A DNA stretch of 64,000 nucleotides from an uncultured Prevotella sp. (GTDB lineage Bacteria > Bacteroidota > Bacteroidia > Bacteroidales > Bacteroidaceae), in assembly GCA_946402275.1 (NCBI GenBank), contig CAMIVY010000013.1, positions 24,168 to 88,167 on the forward strand, given 5' to 3'. The notes under the pieces were generated by a model, which saw nothing but the letters and a program-made list of their open reading frames with translations, was not told the origin of the DNA and did no database searches. The translations under genes and the position numbers were made by a program. Shown piece by piece: positions 26,487 through 35,284 of this stretch. Position 1 is the first letter of the stretch, and each line of letters starts with the position of its first letter.

Positions 26487-28229
26487 TTACACTTCCTTCT
26501 GCCTTGTACCCATACGAGCCTCAACAACGTTCACAACATAGTCACCGAGTTTCTCACACTCATTGATAATATCCATATAGATAGTTCCCACGGCATAGGT
26601 ATATTGGTGGTTATTAATATCAGTGATGTTCTGCGACTTGAGCTGGTTGCGGTAGTTGTTGATTTCATGCTCAATATTGAACGTGCGATTGACATCGAAC
26701 GACTCCTTTCGGCCACCCATCAGACGGTTCATCTGCGTCAACGACTGGTCTGTCAGTTCCATCATCTGGTGCAGATGGTCATACTGCTTATCAATAAAGT
26801 GGTCTTCCTTGCCATTGTATTTACGAGAAATAGTACGTGCCATGTTAAAGCAAGCATCACCAATGCTCTCCAGTTCAGAAATCTCACGAAGCATGGCACG
26901 GATTTTGGCCTTCGTATCATCAGAAAGGTGGGCATCGCTGACGGAATCGAGATACTTGGCAATTTCCAACTCCATATTGTCGCTAATGCCTTCATATTTC
27001 TCAATACGCGTATAAAGCTTATTGAAGTCACCTGCCTTGTTGTCCTTCTTATTTGAGGCACTGCTGGAGAGCGTCAGCAATTCACGAACCATACCGAACA
27101 TACGTTGCATACGGTTGGAGAATGACTGGATTTCCTTTTGAGCCTCCAACACAGAGAGCTCTGGGGTCTTCATGAAGCCGGCAGTGATAAAGTGCAAACG
27201 GAAGTCTTCTTCCTCGTCCACCTTCTTGGGCTTGATGACCCAGCAGACGAACTTCTCAATCTGGGGGATAAACCATATCAGAATGAGCGTGTTGGCCACG
27301 TTGAACGTCGTATGGAATGCTGCCAGCACAAAGCTCAGTTTAGCGGCGTTAGCCAGGAAGGCGGTGGCACCTACGGCCTCTTTGGTCATGTTGACGTCAT
27401 AGCCCACCCATCCGCAGACCATGTCGATGAACGGACGGAAGATAAACAGTATCCAGAAGACACCGAAGACGTTGAAGAACATATGGGCCAGAGCGGCACG
27501 ACGTGCCTGGGTGTTGGCCGACATGGCTGCCAGATTGGAAGTGACGGTAGTGCCGATGTTTTCACCCATCACCAGCGCAATACCCTGATAGATGGGCAGT
27601 GCGCCGCTGGAGCAGAGTATCATGGTAATGGCCATGACCGCTGCCGACGACTGCACGCAGAAGGTCAGGATGCCTCCTAACAGCAGGAAGATGAGTGTGG
27701 TCAGGAACGAGTTGGGGTCAAACGAGGCGAAGAAGTCCAGCACAGCCTGGTTCTCTCCTAAGTGCATGTCCTGTCCCGTCTGGCGCAGTACGGCCAATGC
27801 GAAAATCAGGAAGGCAATGCCAAACAGGAAGTCGCCGATGTAGCGATAGCGCTTCTGGTAGATGAGGATGATACCGATGAAGAAGGCCGGATACGACAGA
27901 CTGCTGACGTCGAACGACATACCTGCCGACATAATCCATGCCGTCAGCGTGGTACCGATGTTGGCACCCATGATGACCGAGATGGCCTGAGCCAGCGTCA
28001 ATAGTCCCGCATTGACAAACGAGACCGTCATGACGGTCGTAGCAGTAGAGGACTGGACTGAAGCTGTTACCAGCGTACCTGTCAGCATACCTGTAAACCG
28101 GTTGGTAGTCATTGCTCCTAACACATGTCGCAACTGGGGACCCGCCATCTTTTGCAGCGCTTCGCTCATGGTCTTCATACCGAACATCAGCAGCGCCAGC
28201 GAGCCGAGAAGTTTGAATATTATCAGCAT
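26487..28229 (-). CDS. Na+/phosphate cotransporter family protein with PhoU-like tail
   Basis: 580 aa from MLIIFKLLGSLALLMFGMKTMSEAL. The NptA-like membrane part has two inverted repeats with paired motifs: TASVQSSTATTVMTVSFV with GANIGTTLTAW, and CVQSSAAVMAITMIL with GENIGTTVTSN. A cytoplasmic C-terminal region (about 350-580) is helical and PhoU-like (ISELESIGDACFNMART). It imports phosphate with sodium or exports it; the tail may regulate it. It is monocistronic by spacing. The frame extends 20 codons upstream over the promoter, so the ATG at 28229 is chosen. Confidence 0.93.
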   Translation of the reverse strand: MLIIFKLLGSLALLMFGMKTMSEALQKMAGPQLRHVLGAMTTNRFTGMLTGTLVTASVQSSTATTVMTVSFVNAGLLTLAQAISVIMGANIGTTLTAWIMSAGMSFDVSSLSYPAFFIGIILIYQKRYRYIGDFLFGIAFLIFALAVLRQTGQDMHLGENQAVLDFFASFDPNSFLTTLIFLLLGGILTFCVQSSAAVMAITMILCSSGALPIYQGIALVMGENIGTTVTSNLAAMSANTQARRAALAHMFFNVFGVFWILFIFRPFIDMVCGWVGYDVNMTKEAVGATAFLANAAKLSFVLAAFHTTFNVANTLILIWFIPQIEKFVCWVIKPKKVDEEEDFRLHFITAGFMKTPELSVLEAQKEIQSFSNRMQRMFGMVRELLTLSSSASNKKDNKAGDFNKLYTRIEKYEGISDNMELEIAKYLDSVSDAHLSDDTKAKIRAMLREISELESIGDACFNMARTISRKYNGKEDHFIDKQYDHLHQMMELTDQSLTQMNRLMGGRKESFDVNRTFNIEHEINNYRNQLKSQNITDINNHQYTYAVGTIYMDIINECEKLGDYVVNVVEARMGTRQKEV

Positions 28230-28259
28230 AAAAGATATCTTTTGATTCGAATTCGGCCA

Positions 28260-28290
28260 CAAAGATAATAAAAAATATGTGAAAAGCAAA
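28260..28290 (-). promoter_or_regulatory. Promoter of Na/Pi gene: TTTG-N19-TATCTTTG
   Basis: -7 box at 28260-28267 and -33 TTTG at 28287-28290 on the minus strand, spacing 19 bp. Confidence 0.75.
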
Positions 28291-28320
28291 GCGAAATCGC
28301 ATTTTTCTTTCGCTTTTCTC

Positions 28321-28351
28321 TTTGTGCTTTCGTCTTTTCTTCGTACTTTTG
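28321..28351 (+). promoter_or_regulatory. Promoter of kinase gene: TTTG-N19-TACTTTTG
   Basis: -33 TTTG at 28321-28324 and -7 box TACTTTTG at 28344-28351, spacing 19 bp, 34 bases before the ATG. Divergent from the Na/Pi promoter. Confidence 0.78.
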
Positions 28352-28385
28352 CAACACTATCAACAATCTAAAGACACTCATTACT

Positions 28386-30047
28386 ATGGAACAGACAGTC
28401 AAGATACATTGTCGCAACAATGGCGAAATGTATGACGTACCTACCGGCTCGACACTCGAGGAAGTCTATGCGCAGATCGGACTCCAGATAGAGTACGGCC
28501 CCATTTCTGCACGTGTGAACAACAAAGTTGAGGGAATGCACTACCGCGTGTATAAGCAGAAGGAAGTGGAGTTCCTCAGTCTCTACGACCCTTCAGCCAT
28601 GCGAGCCTATACGCGCACCCTGTTTTTCGTGCTGAACAAGGCTGCCCACGACCTGTGGCCCGACTGTACGGTGGTCATCGACATCCCCGTCAGCAACGGC
28701 TACTATGTAGACCTGCGCCTGGACCGTCCTGTGACACCCGACGACGTCAATGCCGTGCGCCAGCGGATGCAGGAGATTATCGCTGCCAATGTGCCCATTC
28801 ACCGTCACGAGACCACCACGGAGGACGCTATCCGCATGTTCACCGAGTCGCGTTCCTTCTCAAAGGTGAAGCTGCTTCAGGGCTTGGGTTCGCTCTATAC
28901 GACCTATTACGACATTGACGGCTATCTGGACTACTACTACGGCTCCTTGCTCACCTCAACGGGACAACTTTATCTGTTCGGTGTGGAATACTACTACGAC
29001 GGACTGCTGTTGCGCATCCCCTCGCAGCAGGACCCCTCCAAGCTTGGAGCCTTCGTCCGACAGGACAAGATGTTCGAAATCTTCAAGGAGCACCACCGTT
29101 GGCAGGGCATCTTAGGTATGCGTACCGTGGGCGACCTCAACAGAGCCATCCGTGAGGGACATACCAACGAACTGATACAAATCAGCGAGGCCCTGCAGGA
29201 GAAGAAGATAGCCCAGATAGCCGACGAGATAGCCCATCGGCCCGGCATCAGGATGGTGCTCATTGCAGGTCCTTCGTCCAGTGGTAAGACGACTACCTGC
29301 AAGCGCATCAGCGTCCAGCTGGCCGTCAACGGGCTGAAGCCCATAGGCATCTCGTTGGACGACTATTTCCTGGACCGCGACCAGACACCCCTCGACGAGA
29401 ATGGCGACTACGACTTTGAGCACCTCCACGCCCAGAATATTCCCCTGCTCAACCAGCAGCTGAACGCTCTGTTCCGTGGTGAGGAGGTGGAGCTGCCCCG
29501 TTATAACTTCCAGCAGGGCAAGAGCGAGTGGAGTGGCAGGCACCTGCAGTTGAAGGGCAACGAGATATTGGTGGTCGAGGGCATCCATGCCCTGAACCCC
29601 GAGCTGACCGCCGAGATTCCCGACAGCCAGAAGTTCCGCATCTACGCATCGGCACTGACCACCATCCTGCTGGACAACCACAACTACATACCCACCACCG
29701 ACAACCGCCTGCTGCGTCGCATCATTCGCGACTACAAGTATCGTGGCGTGTCGGCACAGGAGACCATCCGCCGCTGGCCCAGCGTGCGCAAGGGCGAGAA
29801 CCGCTGGATATTCCCCTTTCAGGAGAATGCCGACGCCATGTTCAACTCCGCCATGCTCTTCGAACTCGCCGTCATCAAGCAACAGGCCGAACCCCTGCTG
29901 GAACAGGTGCCCGAGAGCTGTGTCGAACATGCTGAAGCTTACCGGCTCAGGAAGTTCCTCAGATACATCAGCCCCATTCCTGAAGCACAGATTCCGCCTA
30001 CGTCGCTGTTGCGCGAGTTCCTTGGGGGCTCGTCGTTCGACTACTGA
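28386..30047 (+). CDS. TGS-domain uridine kinase-like nucleoside kinase
   Basis: 553 aa. An N-terminal TGS-like domain (about 1-65, VPTGSTLEEVYAQIG) and a ThrRS second-additional-like domain (about 75-230) precede a P-loop kinase domain with Walker A GPSSSGKTT near residue 294, GISLDDYFLDRDQTP and VEGIHALNPEL. The kinase part belongs to the uridine kinase/phosphoribulokinase family. The fusion with ThrRS-like modules is common in Bacteroidetes and Firmicutes; the physiological substrate is not established for most members. The C-terminal part is GC-rich relative to neighbours. It is a single gene with a promoter at 28321. Confidence 0.9.
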   Translation: MEQTVKIHCRNNGEMYDVPTGSTLEEVYAQIGLQIEYGPISARVNNKVEGMHYRVYKQKEVEFLSLYDPSAMRAYTRTLFFVLNKAAHDLWPDCTVVIDIPVSNGYYVDLRLDRPVTPDDVNAVRQRMQEIIAANVPIHRHETTTEDAIRMFTESRSFSKVKLLQGLGSLYTTYYDIDGYLDYYYGSLLTSTGQLYLFGVEYYYDGLLLRIPSQQDPSKLGAFVRQDKMFEIFKEHHRWQGILGMRTVGDLNRAIREGHTNELIQISEALQEKKIAQIADEIAHRPGIRMVLIAGPSSSGKTTTCKRISVQLAVNGLKPIGISLDDYFLDRDQTPLDENGDYDFEHLHAQNIPLLNQQLNALFRGEEVELPRYNFQQGKSEWSGRHLQLKGNEILVVEGIHALNPELTAEIPDSQKFRIYASALTTILLDNHNYIPTTDNRLLRRIIRDYKYRGVSAQETIRRWPSVRKGENRWIFPFQENADAMFNSAMLFELAVIKQQAEPLLEQVPESCVEHAEAYRLRKFLRYISPIPEAQIPPTSLLREFLGGSSFDY

Positions 30048-30072
30048 CTTGGTCCGTCCCTTCGGACTGCTG

Positions 30073-30095
30073 ACGAGCCGTAGTCTCGTTTTTTA
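30073..30095 (+). terminator. Weak intrinsic terminator after kinase gene
   Basis: Short stem ACGAG / CTCGT (30073-30089) followed by six T. A second small stem GTCCG/CGGAC lies just before, at 30052-30067. Confidence 0.55.
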
Positions 30096-30108
30096 TCGTA
30101 TTGCGAAG

Positions 30109-30388
30109 TTACCCTCACATACTCCCGTCACCCCCTTCAAAGGCCGATATACAAGGCGTTTGAGGCACGTGACCCTTTTCGTTTCTCCCTCCCGTCTCCC
30201 TCCCATTCTGGGTCACTTTTTGGGTCACATTTTGCAAACGTATCCGCTCTGGCTCCTTTCATCTGCGGAAGGGACCCTCTGGGGGTAAAAAAGGGAGGGT
30301 GACGGGAGGGTAAATCGTTTACCCTCCCGTGGCTTAAGCCCTTTGTTTATCGGTGTTTGAAGGGGGGAACGGGAGTATGTGAGGGTAA
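30109..30388. mobile_element. MITE-like element with 33-bp terminal inverted repeats
   Basis: The arm at 30109-30141 (begins TTACCCTCACATACTCCCGT) pairs with 30356-30388 in 31 of 33 positions. Inside, 30187-30204 pairs with 30293-30310 in 17 of 18 positions, and 30302-30330 is a perfect 13-bp hairpin with loop TCG. The two inner pairings share bases 30302-30310 and so are mutually exclusive. There is no open frame of note inside. Size and symmetry suggest a non-autonomous element or a folded RNA; no clear target duplication is visible. Confidence 0.6.
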
Positions 30389-30474
30389 TTTGGTTTGTCA
30401 TGGCTACCCCAAGATTACCACCTAAATTGACGCAGAACCAAATACTCTATAGAGTAACTTTTCCCCACAAGTTC

Positions 30475-30505
30475 TTTGTTGTTTCGGAAATAATCACTAT
30501 CTTTG
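30475..30505 (+). promoter_or_regulatory. Promoter TTTG-N19-TATCTTTG of the secreted-protein pair
   Basis: -33 TTTG at 30475-30478 and -7 box TATCTTTG at 30498-30505, spacing 19 bp. Transcription from near 30512 would give a leader of about 390 nt to the ATG at 30900. Confidence 0.75.
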
Positions 30506-30582
30506 CAGGGTCAAAGTGACGATTAAATTAATAAATATAGTGTGTAACTTAAAACAATTATAGTAAGAACCAGACACTACAG

Positions 30583-30603
30583 ATGAACATCGGTGAGTCG
30601 TAG
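30583..30603 (+). other. Six-codon frame MNIGES-stop in the leader
   Basis: ATG at 30583 reads Met-Asn-Ile-Gly-Glu-Ser and stops. Its 15 bases 30585-30599 are identical to 31423-31437, which encode the conserved NIGES of the downstream large protein. A palindrome GGCACC-A-GGTGCC follows at 30606-30618. It is either a decayed copy of the module or a leader peptide. Confidence 0.45.
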
Positions 30604-30737
30604 CAGGCACCAGGTGCCGTCCTCCCAACAGGGATTTGATAAACAATTTAATTATTAACAATTAACAATGATGGAATTGTGCGTCGCATTCCCGTTTGTA
30701 CTTTCGATGGATAAATGAGCTTTTAGCTCTTGCCCTC

Positions 30738-30853
30738 TATCCAAAAATATCGGCAAAATGTTTCTACGAGTGCAAGATGCATAGAAGTTCACGTTTAGGC
30801 GTGAACTATGCACTTGTTTGTAGAGAGGGCCATTTGCCGATAGCCTTTGGATA
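30738..30853 (+). ncRNA. Long imperfect hairpin in the leader (structured RNA candidate)
   Basis: Outer arms TATCCAAA...ATCGGCAAAATG (from 30738) and CATTTGCCGATAGCCTTTGGATA (to 30853) pair. A middle stem TCTAC...CAAG pairs with CTTG...TGTAGA, and an inner stem GCATA/TATGC continues into GTTCACG-TTTAGG-CGTGAAC. The whole folds into one rod of about 116 nt ending 46 bases before the first gene. No known riboswitch class is recognised. Confidence 0.55.
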
Positions 30854-30899
30854 ATTCAAGTCACGATGGTTGCACGCCTTTTCTTATTTTCATAAGGAA

Positions 30900-31367
30900 A
30901 TGACAATACAAATGAAAATGACGATGTTGTGCCTGCTGACGCTGCTGGGTGTCAGTACCGCCAAATCGCAAACCCTGGTGCTTTGGCATGCCAACGGCAC
31001 CACTACCGACGTGGAACTATATACCCAGCCGCAAGTGAAGTTCCAGGATGATAAGGTGCTCATCACCTCCACCGTGCTTGACATGGAGTATCCTAAGACC
31101 GATATACTTCGCTTTACCTACAAGGGCAGTGCATCGGGCATTAGCAATTCTAAAACCAAAGCCGATGTCTCGCAGGAGAACGGCCAACTGGTCTTCCACG
31201 GCATCAAGTCGTCTGACAAGATAGCCGTCTATAACACGAAGGGCATCCGTATTCCCATGCAACTACACTATAACGGCTCCTCCGCCACGCTTCCTCTCTC
31301 TGCCATCCCTTTGGGTGTCTATCTGCTCAATGTCAACGGTCGAACCTCTAAATTCACAAAGCGATGA
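30900..31367 (+). CDS. Small secreted protein with T9SS-type C-terminal tail
   Basis: 155 aa from ATG 30900, preceded by an A/G-rich AAGGAA. Signal peptide MTIQMKMTMLCLLTLLGVSTAKSQ. The mature part starts TLVLWHANGTTTDVELYTQPQV and carries a C-terminal domain of the Por secretion type (LVFHGIKSSDKIAVYNTKGI ... LPLGVYLLNVNGRTSKFTKR, where the last residues are the basic tail). This suggests export and surface sorting by type IX secretion. Its TGA overlaps the ATG of the next gene (ATGA), so the two are coupled. I know no function for it. A start at MKMTML (30912) is also possible. Confidence 0.78.
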   Translation: MTIQMKMTMLCLLTLLGVSTAKSQTLVLWHANGTTTDVELYTQPQVKFQDDKVLITSTVLDMEYPKTDILRFTYKGSASGISNSKTKADVSQENGQLVFHGIKSSDKIAVYNTKGIRIPMQLHYNGSSATLPLSAIPLGVYLLNVNGRTSKFTKR

Positions 31368-34300
31368 AACGACTTTACCTTATTCTCATATTAGCTGCCG
31401 TCACCCTGAGCGGCTTGGCACAGAACATCGGTGAGTCATTCTATATCTACCGCAACGACGGCGAGTTCAATGCCTTCTTCCGCGATGAGGTCATCAGCAT
31501 TGACTACTCCTACGAGGATGCCGATGGCAATACCTACGACGAGATAGTCACCCAGATAGTCAATACAGCAGACAGCGTGTATAAAATACCATTGGCTGCA
31601 ATAGACAGCATTGGATTCGTGCAGCCTAATACTGTGTATCGGGATGATGCAAAACAAATAAATGGAGACCTATATAATTACTTGATAAATGTCGATGATA
31701 AGGTGTTGACATTTAGCGCATCTACTCCTTCAAATATATTACCTAAAATAGGAGATAAACTTGTAGAAATCGATGAAACGGATAAGCTCCCTTGGGGATT
31801 TTTAGGTCAAGTGGAGTCTATATCAAACAATGGATCTAACATTGAAGTAAGATGTAAAAAGATAGAACTAGAGGAAGTCGTAAAAACCTTTTATCGTACT
31901 GTCAGTATCATAAGCGATGACAACTCTAATGTCCCTTTGTTGACACGGAGAGCTATTAAAACTGATTACTTTCCCATAAAATTCAATATAGGGAAACTTC
32001 ATTTTCCAATGACATTTTCAGGAATCGCTTCAGAGAAAAACATCCTTGGTTTTAAAGGTAATTTAAAAGGCAAATTAAATAACGACCTATACATTACCCC
32101 GAAAGTAATAGGCAAGGTGACTCGTGTTGTTGATGACATACTTGTATTATCTTACTACAATATTCAGATGGATACTGATGTCGATTTTGATGACGATTTA
32201 GAATATGCATGCGAATGGTCGGGATCGTTAAAGGAACCTTGGTTTGATAAAGATATCCCAACTCCAGCATGGGGCTATCCTATATATTTAGCAGTCGGGC
32301 CCATTGCAGATTTATCTGGAGAACTTGCAATGGGAGTTCATCTAACTGGAGTGCTACGCGTGAATACTGATATTACTTATTACCCAGCCACGGCATTGCT
32401 TACTCCGATTCCTCTGGCAACCAACTTTATAAACAAAGTTTCTATAAGACCAAGACTTGAGGATTTCTCTGCCACCCTTCCATACTTTACGGCTAAGGGG
32501 GCATTCAAGTTTGGAGTATTCTTTCGCGCTGGATTACCTTTCCCAAATCATAAGGTAGCATGGGTAGGTGGTGAGGTGGAAACAGGGGCAAAAATAGAAG
32601 CGAATGCCAAATTCGACTTCGAGAAACTCCGCTACGCCGACAAAAGCACGTACTTATATGAGGATGCCATAGAAACGATGACGTTGGATGCAATGCCGTA
32701 TTGGGGGCTAAAGTTTGTTGCCAGTGCATTAGATGACAAACATAAGTTTGAGTTAGGACGTGACTTTAGCTTCTGGGGATTAAAATTTTTAGAAGGTTCA
32801 ATCATTCCCAAGTTCTCTGGTACAACCTTCACGAGAGAAGGAGGTAACACTGCATATGCTTCAGTTGATATCACCAACGATTGTCTGTTTGCATGTAAAG
32901 TGGGTTTTTCTCTCTTTACTGAGGACGGTATTAAAGTAGAGACAAAGTATTTTGACAAAGAATACCATACCCGTAAGGACTTTTCTGCATATGGAATGAC
33001 TTTTGAAAATTTAAGCCCAAGTAGTATTTATAAGGTGTATCCTTGTCTAAACTATGGTGGCTATGACATCCTGGGCATTCCATCGGCAGAGCTGTATCCC
33101 ACACGTGTAGAGGTAAAGAGAATGCATATCACAAGCATCCAATATGGTAAGAAAGCCTACACTAACGACGGTGATGTGTATGACTTTTGCTACAACACAG
33201 AAATCACAACAGAATTATTAAATGCGGATGGTATTGATGACTGGGGATATGTATACGAAGATCCAAAGGGAAAAACAAAACACATATCTTTAAAGGGTAA
33301 AGAGTCACCCTATACTGATACAAATTATGCTTTTTACCGTAATAGACCGATTTCTACAGCGTGCTTATATGGATATGTAAAGTATCAAGGTGACGACAAC
33401 TATTACTATGGCGAGAAGAAAGAGTATCCTTTGGTGTATAATAAGAAGCCCGAAGCTATAACTATGGATGTCGTAGAGGTAGGCGAGACCACTGCAAAGG
33501 TGAAATGTGCGTATTATGATGTGCTTCCATGGGGTGGAACGTGTGGAATTGAATATTGGGAAGATACCCATATCAATGCTTCGAAGAAAATATACTTTGA
33601 TACAGCACAAGAGGAAATAGAAGTCACCATAGATGGACTTAAACCAAATACGACTTACAATTATCAGGCACTTATTAAGGTGGATGACAGATATGTAGGT
33701 GAAGTTACAGGCATAGAAAAGAATGAGATTTTGGCAGATGAAATTATGTCCTTTACGACTAAATCTGTATTAGTTTATACAACAGGAGAGGTGGAGGATA
33801 AGACTGCAAACACAGCTACTTTAACGGGCTCTGTGGAGAACTACAATCCATCAGACGAGAGTGTTTCATTTGCCTTCTTCTACTCTACAAGCAGTGACGT
33901 GATAAATGCCTCGGACGGGAAGTCAGTTGTCGCCACCTATGATAACAATGGAAATTTATCGGCTGAAATCACAGATTTGTCAGACTACACTACCTATTAT
34001 TATACGCTGGCAGTTAAGCGAGGAGAGTCTAAATTTGAAACGAGTAAAATAAAGTCATTCACTACCCTCCCTGTTGTATCTACACTCAATAATGCCACTA
34101 CAACCTATAGTTCAGCAACGCTGAGCGGAACATGTTCTAAGGGCATCACTGTCACAGGTTTCTCCGTTAAGAAAGATGGAGATACTGAATATACGCAATA
34201 TGGTGCTGTGCCTGATGAAGACGGAAACTTCAGCGCGACGATAGATGGATTGAATGCTGATACCAAGTATTATTACTATGCATTCGCAAGAACAAATGAG

Positions 34301-34942
34301 CAAACCTATAAAGGAACTGAATATTCGTTTACGACAGAACAAGAACAGCCACAGGTTCACTTATGCCCTGATGAAAATCATCCACATCTTATAAATCTTG
34401 GGCTGCCAAGTGGTACGAAGTGGGCTTGCTGTAATATCGGAGCAGACTCACCAGAGATGTTTGGCAGTTATTTTGCTTGGGGTGAAACTATCCCAAAATC
34501 AAATTTCACTTGGAAGACATATCAATATGGTAGGTCTGCTGAAGATGTCGACTATATTGGCAGTGATATCGCAGCTACTAATTATGATGCGGCATATGTT
34601 ACTTTGGGTAATGATTACCAAACACCTTCTATGGAACTATGTAAGGAACTAATAGAAAAGACGCAGTCCACATGGGTTACCATAAATGGAGTACAAGGAA
34701 GGATTTTTACGGGAGAGACAGGTGCTTCCATTTTTTTACCAGCCTGTGGATGTAGAATCCGTGAAGAAATCCGGTATATTGGTGAAAGTGGGCACTATTG
34801 GACATCAACCTATCATGACACAGAACCACGATTAGCTCGCAATATGACCATCGAAGCCAGTGGAGTTGGTTATCAAGGAGGCGGAGGCAGGTTTAATGGA
34901 CATCCTATCCGTCCTGTTCAAAGTGGTATTACTGCAAAATAA
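31364..34942 (+). CDS. Large modular secreted protein with Fn3-like repeats and FISUMP-like C-terminal domain
   Basis: 1192 aa with signal peptide MKRLYLILILAAVTLSGLAQ. An N-terminal module (about 20-90: NIGESFYIYRNDGEFNAFF, then YKIPLAAIDSIGF) is followed by a beta-rich region (about 90-690), three Fn3-like repeats (about 695-805, 807-905 and 905-1000, each ending in a PNTTYNYQALI-type strand), and a C-terminal domain (about 1003-1192: LGLPSGTKWACCNIGA, YFAWGET, YWTSTYHD, HPIRPV) like the FISUMP/DUF1566-type lectin-like domains. The base composition falls visibly to AT-rich after the N-terminal module, near 31620. It is probably surface exposed; binding target unknown. Confidence 0.82.
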   Translation: MKRLYLILILAAVTLSGLAQNIGESFYIYRNDGEFNAFFRDEVISIDYSYEDADGNTYDEIVTQIVNTADSVYKIPLAAIDSIGFVQPNTVYRDDAKQINGDLYNYLINVDDKVLTFSASTPSNILPKIGDKLVEIDETDKLPWGFLGQVESISNNGSNIEVRCKKIELEEVVKTFYRTVSIISDDNSNVPLLTRRAIKTDYFPIKFNIGKLHFPMTFSGIASEKNILGFKGNLKGKLNNDLYITPKVIGKVTRVVDDILVLSYYNIQMDTDVDFDDDLEYACEWSGSLKEPWFDKDIPTPAWGYPIYLAVGPIADLSGELAMGVHLTGVLRVNTDITYYPATALLTPIPLATNFINKVSIRPRLEDFSATLPYFTAKGAFKFGVFFRAGLPFPNHKVAWVGGEVETGAKIEANAKFDFEKLRYADKSTYLYEDAIETMTLDAMPYWGLKFVASALDDKHKFELGRDFSFWGLKFLEGSIIPKFSGTTFTREGGNTAYASVDITNDCLFACKVGFSLFTEDGIKVETKYFDKEYHTRKDFSAYGMTFENLSPSSIYKVYPCLNYGGYDILGIPSAELYPTRVEVKRMHITSIQYGKKAYTNDGDVYDFCYNTEITTELLNADGIDDWGYVYEDPKGKTKHISLKGKESPYTDTNYAFYRNRPISTACLYGYVKYQGDDNYYYGEKKEYPLVYNKKPEAITMDVVEVGETTAKVKCAYYDVLPWGGTCGIEYWEDTHINASKKIYFDTAQEEIEVTIDGLKPNTTYNYQALIKVDDRYVGEVTGIEKNEILADEIMSFTTKSVLVYTTGEVEDKTANTATLTGSVENYNPSDESVSFAFFYSTSSDVINASDGKSVVATYDNNGNLSAEITDLSDYTTYYYTLAVKRGESKFETSKIKSFTTLPVVSTLNNATTTYSSATLSGTCSKGITVTGFSVKKDGDTEYTQYGAVPDEDGNFSATIDGLNADTKYYYYAFARTNEQTYKGTEYSFTTEQEQPQVHLCPDENHPHLINLGLPSGTKWACCNIGADSPEMFGSYFAWGETIPKSNFTWKTYQYGRSAEDVDYIGSDIAATNYDAAYVTLGNDYQTPSMELCKELIEKTQSTWVTINGVQGRIFTGETGASIFLPACGCRIREEIRYIGESGHYWTSTYHDTEPRLARNMTIEASGVGYQGGGGRFNGHPIRPVQSGITAK

Positions 34943-35005
34943 ATTAAAGAACAGACACCTGATTTGTTACATGCACAATTTTGTAAAATTTTTACTATCT
35001 TTGCA

Positions 35006-35044
35006 CTCGCATTCAGATTTTACGTCTGGGTGCGAGTTTTTTTT
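35006..35044 (+). terminator. Terminator of the secreted-protein pair
   Basis: Stem CTCGCATTCAGA / TCTGGGTGCGAG (one mismatch region) with loop TTTTACG, followed by eight or more T. A TATCTTTG at 34996 directly precedes it. Confidence 0.88.
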
Positions 35045-35284
35045 GTATTAACCCGAGTGGGGTGCTTTTATAAGGAATAAGGACAAGAAAATTGACAGAG
35101 GGGACAGACGCGTGACATCTGCTTAATGAATAGAGAACGTTCGGTAGTGAATAAAAATGCAGCTTCTGCCAAAAAAGAGGGCGGTAACTGCATTTTTATT
35201 GCAATTTGTTTGGATATTAGATGAATATTTGCGAACTTTGCAGGCGTTTTTTAAAATAGAGTTACACATATATTAAATATATTT
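35045..35284 (+). promoter_or_regulatory. Leader/intergenic region upstream of korA with perfect hairpin
   Basis: A perfect 13-bp stem AATAAAAATGCAG / CTGCATTTTTATT (35150-35200) encloses 25 nt and has T-rich 3' sequence; it may act as an attenuator or bidirectional terminator. A clear -7 box for korA is not seen; the nearest is GAACTTTG at 35233-35240, which lacks the leading T. Confidence 0.45.

Noticed and set aside
29112..29930. Minus-strand 272-residue frame opposite the kinase gene
   Set aside because: Antisense shadow of a GC-rich, strongly supported gene.
34996..35003. Independent promoter TATCTTTG
   Set aside because: It lies directly before the terminator hairpin with no -33 TTTG at the right distance; most likely chance.
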